Assembly: GCA_005884575.1 (NCBI GenBank)
Contig: VAWW01000045.1
Span: forward strand, 16,762-64,793
DNA length: 48,032 bases
Direction: 5' to 3'
From: Actinomycetota bacterium
GTDB lineage: Bacteria; Actinomycetota; Thermoleophilia; Gaiellales; Gaiellaceae
Position numbers and translations under genes: made by a program
Notes under the pieces: generated by a model
The model's database searches: none
The model's input: the letters and a program-made list of their open reading frames with translations, nothing else
Told to the model about the DNA's origin: nothing
Shown here: one piece after another, positions 24,169 to 32,317 of the stretch
Layout: each line of letters begins with the position of its first letter
Numbering within the stretch: the first letter of the stretch is position 1

Positions 24169-25317
24169 CTAGCCGATCGAGAAGAAGACGGGGTACGTCG
24201 CGCTGTTGTTGTCCGTCTTCGCCTCGCCCGGGACCGGCGCAACGAGGACCTTGACGTCCGTCTTCGGTCCGAACGGCGGCTGGCCCGTGACCTTGAACGT
24301 CAGCGTCTTCTGCTCGCCGGGATTGATGAGGTTGATCGTCTGCCGCAGGATCAGCGGCTTCGGCTGCTCGGGGATCGTCACGGTCACCACGACGCCGACC
24401 TCCTGGCAGCAGCCCGAGTCCTCGACGGTGACCTCGAACGCGAGATCGGTCGAGGCGCGGATCGTCGTCGGCTGCGACGTCGAGAGCGTGATCCCCTGCG
24501 GCATTGCGCGGACCGAGACGAGCGCGTCGCCGTGATTGCCGGACGGCGTGCCGCCGGTCGAGGCACCGTGGAGGCGCTCCCAGATCGAGACGAGCGACCG
24601 CGTGCTGGCGAGATCGGGGTTGGAGAGGAAGTTCGAGTCGGGGACGGCGACGCCCGTGATTCCCTGCGACTGCAGCGCCTCGGTCGTCGGATCCTTGAAG
24701 AAGAAGTCCCAGTCGACGTCGCTCGCGACGAGCAGCTCCGCCTGCTGCGCGAGCAGCGTCCCCGCGCTGGACGAGTCCTTCGACGTCTTCGTCTGGTTGA
24801 GCGCGTCGGCGAGCCGCGAGAGGCCCTTTGCCCGTAGCTCGAGCGCCTCGATCAGGTGGGCGTGCTCGAGCCGCAGCGGGCCGGGCGGCCGGATGCCCTT
24901 CGCCTGCGCGACCTCCTGTTGCTGCTGCTGCCCGTAGCCGCTCACCGCGGAGGCCAGCTGGTCCTGCTTGATTCCCGGCGTCGTCAGCTTCTGCTGGAGC
25001 TCGGTCCCGATCTGCGCGGAGCTCTGCGCGATCGCGCGGACCCGGTCCATGTAGCTCTGGTAGCTCGCCCGCTTGCTCGCGCCCTGACAGCTCGAGATCC
25101 AGAAGACGAGCACGACGACGATGAAGATCATCAAGGCGACGAGGCCGACGAGCCGCACCAGCGGCGTCACGCCGGCCGCCGGCCGCATCGGCGGGCGGCC
25201 CCCGCCTCCACTGCCCGACCGGTCGAACCGCGGCAGGCGGCGGCGGTGGGGCGCTTCCTCGGTCTCGGGCTCGTCGAAGAAGTCGAACTCGATGTCGTTG
25301 TCGCGATACTGGCTCAT
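24169..25317 (-). CDS. Single-pass membrane protein with C-terminal CARDB-like domain, unknown function
   Basis: 382 residues. An acidic cytoplasmic tail (MSQYRDNDIEFDFFDEPETEE), a basic Gly-rich stretch, and one membrane helix (LVRLVGLVALMIFIVVVLVF) are followed by a large outside part. The outside part has helical, Gln-rich coiled-coil character (GTELQQKLTTPGIKQDQL), then a beta-rich end (LAFEVTVEDSG...LTFKVTGQPPFGPKTDVKVLV) resembling CARDB/BACON-like adhesion folds. No catalytic motif is seen. It diverges from the polytopic kinase at 25378; a role in envelope sensing or assembly is conceivable from location only. Confidence 0.75.
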   Translation of the reverse strand: MSQYRDNDIEFDFFDEPETEEAPHRRRLPRFDRSGSGGGGRPPMRPAAGVTPLVRLVGLVALMIFIVVVLVFWISSCQGASKRASYQSYMDRVRAIAQSSAQIGTELQQKLTTPGIKQDQLASAVSGYGQQQQQEVAQAKGIRPPGPLRLEHAHLIEALELRAKGLSRLADALNQTKTSKDSSSAGTLLAQQAELLVASDVDWDFFFKDPTTEALQSQGITGVAVPDSNFLSNPDLASTRSLVSIWERLHGASTGGTPSGNHGDALVSVRAMPQGITLSTSQPTTIRASTDLAFEVTVEDSGCCQEVGVVVTVTIPEQPKPLILRQTINLINPGEQKTLTFKVTGQPPFGPKTDVKVLVAPVPGEAKTDNNSATYPVFFSIG

Positions 25318-25377
25318 GAGCCCGCCAAATCTACTCCGAAGGATTCGGCGCAGCGGTGGCCAACCCTTGCTGAACCG

Positions 25378-26985
25378 GTGTCGAGCACAGCTGCAGCACA
25401 GCAAACTCCCGAGCTCGTGCTCGGCCGCTACCGGCCGCTCAAGCCGCTCGGGAGTGGCGGTTCCGGCTCCGTCTGGCTCGCGCGGGACGAGCAGTCGGGC
25501 CTCGACGTCGCCCTGAAGATCGTTGCCCGGGAAGGCAAGGCGGCCGCGCGGGCCGAGCGCGAGGCGGCCGCGGCGGCGCGTCTGCGACATCCGCGCTGCA
25601 TCCGCGCGTACGCGTTCGCCCGGGATGCGCGGCATGTCTACATCGCGTACGAGTACGTGCCGGGGCAGACGTTTCGCGAGGCGCTGCGCACCGGCGAGCT
25701 CGACGACCGGCGTGCGATCGAGGCGGGCGCGCAGATCTGCGAGGGACTCGCGCACGCACACGCGGCCGGGATCGTCCACCGCGACGTGAAGCCGTCGAAC
25801 GTGCTGCTCGCTGCGAATCACGACGTCTCCGTCCGGCTGCTCGACTTCGGACTCGCGCAGATGCAGGAGGCCGAGACGCTGACCGCGCAGGGCGACGTGC
25901 CCGGAACCCTGGCATACATCGCACCCGAGCGGCTCGGCGGGATGCAGGCCTCGGAGGCGAGCGACGTCTGGGCCGTCGGCGTCATGGTCTGGGAGGCGCT
26001 CGCCGGCCGGCACCCATTCTGGAACGGCTCGATGCTCGACACGGCGCGGGCGATCCAGGAGGGTGCGCCGCCGCTCGCCGGGCTGCGCCCGGATCTGCCG
26101 AAGGCCGTGCTCGCGCTCGTCGACCGCACGCTCGATCTCGACCCGCGCCGCCGGCCGACGGCGCTGCAGGTCGCTCAGGCGCTGCGCGACGCGCGGCCAA
26201 AGCGCCGCGTCGCGAAGCCGCGCGGCCGCTCCCTCGCGCTCGCGGCGCCGCTGCCGCGGCTCGCCGCCGCCGGGCTTGCCGGAACCTTCGCCGGCTGGAC
26301 CTCGGAGGCGCTGCCGTTCTTTCCGGCCGGGTGGTGGCTGGGGCTCGCCGCACTCGCCGCCGCGTCGACATACGCACGCGAGCGGATCGGGCTCGCGGTC
26401 GCACTCGCGGTCCCCGTCCTGCCGCTCGGAAACGTCTCACTCGGGCTCGCGCTGCTCTACGGCGTCGTCGCGGCCGGGTGGCTCGCCGTGGCGTGGCGCG
26501 AGCCGCGGACCGGCCTGCTCGCAGCGGTCGGGCCGCTGCTCGGGCCGCTGTCAGCGCTCGGGCTCCTCCCGCTCGCGGCGACCGCGATGCGCTCGCCGCT
26601 CCGCCGCGCACTCCAGACCGCAGCCGCGGTCCTCCTCGCCGCGCTCGCGGCCGGCTTCCGTCACGTGCCGCTGCCGTTCACGGGCGACGCGCCGCCGCTG
26701 GGGCTCGGCGTCGCGGGCGCGAATGACCCGCTCGACGTCGCAGGGTCCCTGCTGCGCGCCCTCGGTGACCATCCCGCGCTCCTGACCGAGGCGTCGGTGC
26801 TCGCTGCCGTTGCGGCGATGCTGCCGTACGCACGGTCACGCGGGCGCTGGGGCATCGCGGGGATCGCCGGACTGCTGCTTGCGGGCGCCGTGCTTGCCGT
26901 TCCGAGCGCGCCTGTGCGGCCGTTCGTGCTCGCAGCGTGGCTAACCTGGGCGGCGCTGGCACTGCGTTCCAGGGCCGCGACTTAG
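25378..26985 (+). CDS. Serine/threonine protein kinase with C-terminal polytopic membrane domain
   Basis: 535 residues from GTG 25378. The kinase domain covers about 18-270: glycine loop LGSGGSGSVWLA, VALKI with the ATP Lys, catalytic IVHRDVKPSNVLL, LDFGLAQ (DFG), and GTLAYIAPE. After a basic linker the remaining about 250 residues hold eight or so hydrophobic segments in place of PASTA repeats. It lies 33 bases before fhaA and probably heads the fha-pstP-rodA-pbpA-pknB unit, where pknA is usually found in other actinobacteria but pknA itself is absent. It may fill that place; the membrane part may sense membrane state. Confidence 0.88.
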   Translation: MSSTAAAQQTPELVLGRYRPLKPLGSGGSGSVWLARDEQSGLDVALKIVAREGKAAARAEREAAAAARLRHPRCIRAYAFARDARHVYIAYEYVPGQTFREALRTGELDDRRAIEAGAQICEGLAHAHAAGIVHRDVKPSNVLLAANHDVSVRLLDFGLAQMQEAETLTAQGDVPGTLAYIAPERLGGMQASEASDVWAVGVMVWEALAGRHPFWNGSMLDTARAIQEGAPPLAGLRPDLPKAVLALVDRTLDLDPRRRPTALQVAQALRDARPKRRVAKPRGRSLALAAPLPRLAAAGLAGTFAGWTSEALPFFPAGWWLGLAALAAASTYARERIGLAVALAVPVLPLGNVSLGLALLYGVVAAGWLAVAWREPRTGLLAAVGPLLGPLSALGLLPLAATAMRSPLRRALQTAAAVLLAALAAGFRHVPLPFTGDAPPLGLGVAGANDPLDVAGSLLRALGDHPALLTEASVLAAVAAMLPYARSRGRWGIAGIAGLLLAGAVLAVPSAPVRPFVLAAWLTWAALALRSRAAT

Positions 26986-27018
26986 AATCGACAGCGGCGG
27001 GAATCCTCGCCGCGAACC

Positions 27019-27792
27019 ATGGTCCTCAGGGCACTAGAGCAGAAGATCGAGGCCCTCTTCGAGGGCGTCTTCGGACGCGCGTTCCGGACGAACGTGCAGC
27101 CCGTCGAGCTCGCGCGCAAGCTCGCGAAGGAGATGGACGACCATCGCACCGTCTCCGTCTCCCGCGTCTACGTGCCGAACGAATACACGGTCTACCTGTC
27201 GCCGGCGGACCGCGAGCAGTTCGAGGGCTACGAGCCCTCGATGATCGCCGAGCTCGCGGAGTACCTCGCCGAGCACGCGAAGCGCGAGGACTACGCGCTG
27301 CTCTCCGCGCCGGCGGTGCTGATGGAGACCGACGACGACCTCGCCGTCGGCGAGTTCGGGATCGCGACGCGCATGGTGCAGCCGCGCGGCCGGGCCGCCG
27401 CGGCGCACGAGCCGGCGGAGCAGGTCGCACCGGGCGCAACGATGATCTACAAGCCCGCTCAGCCGCAGACGCAGGCGGTCTCGGCCGAGGAGCTCGGGAT
27501 GGAGCGAGAGACCGCGGTGCTGCAGTGGGACGGGGAGCGGCGCGAGGTCGACAAGCGGCAGATCGTGCTCGGCCGGTCGCGCGACTGCGACATCCAGCTT
27601 GCCGATCCGAACGTGTCGCGGCGGCACGCCGAGCTGCGGCAGGAGGGGTCCGCCTACTGGATCGTCGACCTCGACTCGACGAACGGCCTCGAGGTCAACG
27701 GCCGGCGCGTCAAGCGCGCGCAGCTCTCGGACGGCGACACCTTCACCCTCGGCTCCACCGACGTTCGGTTCAGCCGGGAGTCAGCAGCGTGA
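27019..27792 (+). CDS. fhaA: FhaA: DUF3662 and FHA domain protein
   Basis: 257 residues. The N-terminal DUF3662 domain (LEQKIEALFEGVFGRAFRTNVQPVELARKL) is followed by a flexible Ala/Gln linker and a C-terminal FHA domain with IVLGRSRDCDIQL, NVSRRHAEL and DLDSTNGLEVNG, the phosphothreonine-binding residues. In mycobacteria FhaA binds phosphorylated MviN and links PknB signalling to peptidoglycan precursor flipping. The cluster order here supports the same role. Confidence 0.93.
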   Translation: MVLRALEQKIEALFEGVFGRAFRTNVQPVELARKLAKEMDDHRTVSVSRVYVPNEYTVYLSPADREQFEGYEPSMIAELAEYLAEHAKREDYALLSAPAVLMETDDDLAVGEFGIATRMVQPRGRAAAAHEPAEQVAPGATMIYKPAQPQTQAVSAEELGMERETAVLQWDGERREVDKRQIVLGRSRDCDIQLADPNVSRRHAELRQEGSAYWIVDLDSTNGLEVNGRRVKRAQLSDGDTFTLGSTDVRFSRESAA

Positions 27793-27834
27793 CGTCGCCT
27801 TTGAAGGTCACGACAGCGCGTAATGACCGGTGCG

Positions 27835-27860
27835 TTTCGCGAGACAACGCTCTCGCGAAA
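27835..27860. repeat. Perfect 10-bp inverted repeat between fhaA and fhaB
   Basis: TTTCGCGAGA (27835-27844) is inverted at 27851-27860 with loop CAACGC. There is no T tract, so it is not a clear terminator. A related TTTCGC...GCGAAAGGC hairpin sits at 28484-28525, before the phosphatase gene. Confidence 0.6.
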
Positions 27861-27901
27861 GGCTGCAATTGCCGTCTGCGATGCCTTCGAAGAAGGGGGC
27901 A

Positions 27902-27928
27902 CACGGGGGAAACATGGTTTCCCCCGTG
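27902..27928 (+). promoter_or_regulatory. Hairpin with the fhaB start codon as its loop
   Basis: CACGGGGGAAAC (27902-27913) and GTTTCCCCCGTG (27917-27928) are perfectly complementary. The three bases between them are the fhaB ATG (27914-27916). The only purine-rich ribosome-binding candidate (GGGGGA) is inside the stem. Folding would hide both site and start codon, suggesting translational control. Confidence 0.7.
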
Positions 27929-28402
27929 ATAGCAACCGTCGCCGTCGAGACCGTCCTGCTCGTCCTGAAGCTCGCGTTCCTCGTGCTGCTGTACCTCTTC
28001 ATCTGGCGGATCGTGCGGACGGCGAGCCGCGACCTGCGGCTGCCGCAGGACACGATCATGCTCGCGCCCGGGGCAGGCGGCGTCCCTGTGTCCTCGCGGA
28101 TCGAGCTGGGGCGGCTCGTCGTCCAGAAGAGCCCGAGCCTCGACGACGGGCTCACGTTCGAGGTCGACTCGCGGGCCCTGACGATCGGCCGCGGCGGCCA
28201 GAACGACATCGTCCTCGACGGCGACGAGTTCGCGTCGGCACGGCACGCGCGCGTCGAGCCGCGTCGCGACGGCATCTGGGTACACGATTCCGGCTCCACG
28301 AACGGCACATTCGTGAACGGGCAGCGCATCGACCGGCCGCGCCGGCTCACCTCCGGCGACATCCTGCGCGTCGGCGAGACCGACCTGAGGTACGAGACGT
28401 GA
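27914..28402 (+). CDS. fhaB: FhaB: membrane-anchored FHA domain protein
   Basis: 162 residues. An N-terminal membrane helix (ETVLLVLKLAFLVLLYLFIWRIV) precedes a C-terminal FHA domain with LTIGRGGQNDIVL, FASARHARVEP and DSGSTNGTFVNG. In other actinobacteria (FipA partner in mycobacteria) it recruits phosphorylated division and wall proteins to the membrane. The start ATG is the loop of a perfect hairpin, so this gene may be translationally regulated. The stop overlaps a possible 46-codon ORF. Confidence 0.92.
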   Translation: MVSPVIATVAVETVLLVLKLAFLVLLYLFIWRIVRTASRDLRLPQDTIMLAPGAGGVPVSSRIELGRLVVQKSPSLDDGLTFEVDSRALTIGRGGQNDIVLDGDEFASARHARVEPRRDGIWVHDSGSTNGTFVNGQRIDRPRRLTSGDILRVGETDLRYET

Positions 28403-28539
28403 GATCGCTCACGTTCCTGGGGCGGCGCCGGCGTCGCACGCCATCGCCCCGCGCGGCCTCGGCGGGTGGCGCCAGCGTCGTCAGCCTTTCGCGGAGCGCC
28501 GCTCCGCGGCGCGGGAGCGAAAGGCGGCCAGGGACGTGA
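28399..28539 (+). CDS. Possible 46-residue basic peptide bridging fhaB and pstP
   Basis: The frame MRSLTFLGRRRRRTPSPRAA...ERRPGT starts with GTG overlapping the fhaB stop (GTGA) and ends with TGA overlapping the pstP start (GTGA). Both couplings are the kind used by its neighbours. The peptide is strongly basic and of no known family. It may be a real small protein, or only a frame that keeps ribosomes moving between two genes. A 9-bp hairpin (28484-28525) lies within it. Confidence 0.35.
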   Translation: MRSLTFLGRRRRRTPSPRAASAGGASVVSLSRSAAPRRGSERRPGT

Positions 28540-29495
28540 GAGTCGGTCGTACTGCGGGTGTGACCGACACCGGGCGTCGGCGGCGCCGGAACGAGGATGC
28601 CTTCGTCGTCCAGCCCCCGCTCTTCGCGGTCGCCGACGGGATGGGCGGCGCGCAGGCCGGCGAGGTGGCGTCGAAGCTCGCCGCGGCCGCGCTCGCGGAC
28701 ACCGATCACGGACAGCTGCGCGGGTCGGAGGGGGTGGTCGCGCTGATCCAGGAGGCGAACCGGCGCGTCTACGAGCGCGCGAACGAGGACCCGTCTGCCT
28801 CGGGGATGGGGACGACGATGACCGTCGCGCTCGTCGAGGACGGCCAAGTCGTAATCGGCCACGTCGGCGACTCGCGCGCCTATCTCGTCCGCGACGGTTC
28901 GCTCGAGCAGCTGACCGACGACCACTCGCTCGTCAACGAGCTGATGAAGAGCGGCAAGCTTTCCCCGGAGGAGGCCGAGACGCATCCGCAGCGTTCCGTG
29001 ATCACGCGCGCGCTCGGCACCGATCCGGACGTCGACGTCGACACGTTCACGATCGAGGCGCGGGAGGGCGACATCTTTCTCCTCTGCTCCGACGGGCTGA
29101 CGTCGATGATCGGGGACACTGCGATCCTCGACGTGCTCGAGCACCACCGCCGAGATCTCGACCGGGCGGCGCGGACGCTCGTCTCGGAGGCGAACCGCGG
29201 CGGCGGCGAGGACAACATCACCGTCGTCGCCTTCGAGATCGCCCCCGGCGACGCGGATGACCTTGAGGAGACGCGGCGATTGCCGGTCGCCGGCGAGGAG
29301 GACACGCTCAGCGGCCTCGACCCTGTGCCGGCCGTCGACACGATGGTCGTCCCGCCCGACCAGGTCGATGTCGTGGTCGCGCGGGGTGTCGCACCGGTCG
29401 AGACGCGGCGGCCGGCGTACTGGCGGCTCGTCGCCGCGATGGTCTTCCTGCTTGCGGTCGCGGCCGTCCTCGTGGTCTGGGGGCTGCTCCGCTGA
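28536..29495 (+). CDS. pstP: PP2C-type serine/threonine phosphatase PstP
   Basis: 319 residues. The PP2C domain (about 5-240) has GVTDTGRRRRRNEDAF, FAVADGMGGAQAGEVAS, IGHVGDSRAYLVRDG, LLCSDGLTSMIGD and GGGEDNITVVAFE, with the Asp residues of the two-metal centre. A linker and one C-terminal helix (LVAAMVFLLAVAAVLVVWGLL) anchor it in the membrane. It reverses the action of PknB and its relatives on the Fha proteins and wall enzymes. GTG 28536 has AGGGA just upstream. Confidence 0.94.
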   Translation: MRVGRTAGVTDTGRRRRRNEDAFVVQPPLFAVADGMGGAQAGEVASKLAAAALADTDHGQLRGSEGVVALIQEANRRVYERANEDPSASGMGTTMTVALVEDGQVVIGHVGDSRAYLVRDGSLEQLTDDHSLVNELMKSGKLSPEEAETHPQRSVITRALGTDPDVDVDTFTIEAREGDIFLLCSDGLTSMIGDTAILDVLEHHRRDLDRAARTLVSEANRGGGEDNITVVAFEIAPGDADDLEETRRLPVAGEEDTLSGLDPVPAVDTMVVPPDQVDVVVARGVAPVETRRPAYWRLVAAMVFLLAVAAVLVVWGLLR

Positions 29496-30808
29496 GGGGA
29501 CTCCGCGCACGAAACCGCGAGCTCCTCGCCCTGATCGCGGTGGGGATGATCACTGCGATCGGCTTCGCCAGCGTCTACATCGCGCGGAAGTCCGAGGTCT
29601 CGCTCGCGTCCGTCCTCTACGCAGCGTTCTTCTTCGCGCTCTTCGTCGCCGCGCACCTCGTCGTGCGCTGGACGCTGCCGCAGGCCGACCCGTACCTGCT
29701 GCCGATCGCCGGCCTGCTCGCGGCGATCGGCCTGACGGAGATCTACCGCCTCGGCCCGAAGGACGCGTTCAGGCAGGGACTCTGGGTCGTGATCGCCGTC
29801 GCAGTCTTCGCGCTCGCGCTGCTCGCCTTCCGCCGCGACTATCGCGTGCTCGAGAACTACAAGTACATCTTCGGGCTCGTCGCGGTCGCGCTGCTCTTCC
29901 TGCCGAAGGTGCCCGGGCTCGGCACGACCGTCAACGGCGCTCGGCTCTGGGTGCACATCGGCCCGCTGCAGTTCCAGCCGGGCGAGCTCGGTAAGATCGC
30001 GCTGATCGTGTTCCTCGCCGGCTACCTCCGCGAGAAACGCGAGGTGCTCGCGCAGGGACGGCTGAAGGACTGGGGCCCGCTGCTCGTGATCTGGGGCGCG
30101 TCGATGCTCGTCCTCGCCGCCACCAACGACCTCGGCAGCGGGCTCCTGTACTACGGAATCTTCCTCGGGATGCTGTACGTCGCCACGGCGCGGACGGCGT
30201 TCGTCGCCGGCTTCCTCGGCCTCTTCCTCGTCGGTGCGATCGGGATCTACAAGGTGACGCCGCACGTCCGCGAGCGCGTGACGATTTGGCTGCACCCGTG
30301 GACGGAGCACAAGGTCTACTGCCCGCTGACCAACTCGATGGCGCTGCGGCAGGACTGTCAGAGCTACCAGCTCGTGCGCTCGCTCTACTCGATGGCGCAC
30401 GGCGGCTACGGCGGCACGGGGCTCGGCAAGGGGACGGTCACGAACACGGACGGATCGCCGCTGATCCCCTTCCTCAAGACCGACTTCATCTACTCGGCGC
30501 TCGCGCAGGAGCTCGGCCTGATCGGTGCCGCGGCCCTCCTGCTCGTCTACATGGTCTTCGTGCTGCGCGGCTTCCGGACGGCGCTCTTCGCGTCCGACGG
30601 CTTCTCGAAGCTGCTCGCCGCCGGGCTGACGTTCGGGTTCGCGCTGCAGACGTTCATCATCGTCGGCGGGATCCTCCGGATCATCCCGGTGACCGGGATC
30701 ACGCTGCCGCTCGTCTCCTACGGCGGCTCGAGCGTCGTCGCGAACTTCCTCGTACTCGCCGGATTGATGCTCGTCTCGAACCGTGCCAACCGGGAGCGCG
30801 CACTGTGA
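29492..30808 (+). CDS. rodA: RodA/FtsW/SpoVE family peptidoglycan polymerase
   Basis: About 438 residues with ten membrane segments. SEDS motifs include GARLWVHIGPLQFQPGELGKIALIVFLA, AATNDLGSGLLYYGIFLG, and the end VTGITLPLVSYGGSSVVANF. It polymerises lipid II with the class B PBP encoded next. The start is uncertain. CTG 29492 overlaps the pstP stop (CTGA) and gives RGLRARNRELLALIAVGMI, completing the first helix. The canonical GTG 29534 or ATG 29540 would cut into that helix. The stop overlaps pbpA (GTGA). Confidence 0.92.
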   Translation: MRGLRARNRELLALIAVGMITAIGFASVYIARKSEVSLASVLYAAFFFALFVAAHLVVRWTLPQADPYLLPIAGLLAAIGLTEIYRLGPKDAFRQGLWVVIAVAVFALALLAFRRDYRVLENYKYIFGLVAVALLFLPKVPGLGTTVNGARLWVHIGPLQFQPGELGKIALIVFLAGYLREKREVLAQGRLKDWGPLLVIWGASMLVLAATNDLGSGLLYYGIFLGMLYVATARTAFVAGFLGLFLVGAIGIYKVTPHVRERVTIWLHPWTEHKVYCPLTNSMALRQDCQSYQLVRSLYSMAHGGYGGTGLGKGTVTNTDGSPLIPFLKTDFIYSALAQELGLIGAAALLLVYMVFVLRGFRTALFASDGFSKLLAAGLTFGFALQTFIIVGGILRIIPVTGITLPLVSYGGSSVVANFLVLAGLMLVSNRANRERAL

Positions 30809-32298
30809 ACCGGCAGCTGACCCGGCTCGCCGTCGTCGCCGTCGTCCTGCTCGGCGCGCTCGTGGTCGGGACGACGTACTGGCAGACCTGGGCGGCGCCG
30901 GGACTCGCCGACCGGCAGGACAACGCGGTTCAGCGCGTCGCGCAGTTCGAGATCAAGCGCGGATTGATCTACCCGTCCGCCGAGCATCCGTTGTTCGCCT
31001 CGGACCGCGTGAAGCACGTGAAGGGGCAGACGCTGTACTTCCGCCGCTATCCGGCCGGCGGGCTCGCCGCCCAGACCGTCGGCTACTCGACGCCGGGCCG
31101 CTCGCAGGCCGGACTCGAGCGCTCGATGAACGACTACCTGACGGGTTCGAACAGCAATCTCAACACGGTCCTCTCGACGACGCTCGACAAGCTCAAGGGC
31201 GCGACCGTCAAGGGGAACGATCTCGTCCTGACGATCGACCCGAAGGTGCAACAGCTCGCGATGAGCCAGCTGGGCGCGCGCTGCGGTGCCGTCGTCGCGC
31301 TCGAGCCGGCGACCGGGAAGGTCCTCGTGCTCGCTTCGACTCCGACCTACGACCCGAACAGGATCGACAAGTCCGGCTACCTCGCGTCGCTCGCGCACGT
31401 CGGTGAGAACAACTGCGGCGGGCCGCTGCTCAACCGCGCGACCGCCGGCAAGTTCATCCCGGGCTCGACGTTCAAGATGGTGACCGCTGCCGCTGCGCTC
31501 GACACGGGCAAGTTCACGCCCGACTCGCAGTTCTACGACCCCGGCTACTGCACCGAGTACGGCAAGCCGGTGTCGAATGCGGGCAACCCCGACCAGAACG
31601 GACCCGAGCAGTTCGGTCACGTCAACCTCGTCACGGGCTTCGAGCACTCGATCAACTCCGTCTTCTGCAACATCGGGAAGCAGCTCGGCGCGGCGACGAT
31701 CCTCGAGTACGCGAAGCGGTTCGGGTTCTACTCGGTGCCGCCGCTCGAGACGCCGGTGAACGAACGCGCGGCGAGCGGCCTCTACACCAAGAACGACAAG
31801 CTCTTCGATCCGAAGCATCCGGAGACCGAGGTCGACCCGGGGCGCCTCGCATTCGGCCAGGAGCGGCTGGGGGTGACGCCGCTGCAGATGGCGATGGTCG
31901 CAGCGGGCATCGCGAACAACGGAGTGATCATGCGGCCCTACGTCGTCGGCAAGATCGTCGATTCCGGCGGGAAGACGATCCAGACGACCCATCCGCACCA
32001 GCTCGGACGCGCGATCAAGCCCGAGACGGCCGCCGCGCTGACCTCGATGATGGTGCTGGCCGTCGACAGCGGCACCGGCACGAACGCCCGGATCCCGGGC
32101 GTCAAGGTCGCCGGCAAGACGGGGACGGCCGAAACGGGGATCGCCCACACGAACACGACGTGGTTCGTCTGCTTCGCGCCCGCGGAAGCGCCTCGGGTGG
32201 CCGTGGCGGTCGTTCTCGAGCGCCAGCACGGCTTCGGCGGCTCGATCGCGGCCCCGATCGCCAAGCAGGTCATGCAGGCGCTCCTGGCCCGAAGGTGA
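30805..32298 (+). CDS. pbpA: Class B penicillin-binding protein (PbpA-like transpeptidase)
   Basis: 497 residues. An N-terminal anchor helix (LAVVAVVLLGALVVGTTYWQTW) is followed by a PBP dimerisation region and a transpeptidase domain. Catalytic motifs are GSTFKM (SxxK), HSINS (SxN) and GKTGTAE (KTG). It cross-links peptidoglycan made by the RodA partner upstream, as in the mycobacterial rodA-pbpA pair. GTG 30805 is set by the GTGA overlap. Confidence 0.95.
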   Translation: MNRQLTRLAVVAVVLLGALVVGTTYWQTWAAPGLADRQDNAVQRVAQFEIKRGLIYPSAEHPLFASDRVKHVKGQTLYFRRYPAGGLAAQTVGYSTPGRSQAGLERSMNDYLTGSNSNLNTVLSTTLDKLKGATVKGNDLVLTIDPKVQQLAMSQLGARCGAVVALEPATGKVLVLASTPTYDPNRIDKSGYLASLAHVGENNCGGPLLNRATAGKFIPGSTFKMVTAAAALDTGKFTPDSQFYDPGYCTEYGKPVSNAGNPDQNGPEQFGHVNLVTGFEHSINSVFCNIGKQLGAATILEYAKRFGFYSVPPLETPVNERAASGLYTKNDKLFDPKHPETEVDPGRLAFGQERLGVTPLQMAMVAAGIANNGVIMRPYVVGKIVDSGGKTIQTTHPHQLGRAIKPETAAALTSMMVLAVDSGTGTNARIPGVKVAGKTGTAETGIAHTNTTWFVCFAPAEAPRVAVAVVLERQHGFGGSIAAPIAKQVMQALLARR

Positions 32299-32317
32299 AC
32301 TCCTTACCCTTAGGGAA

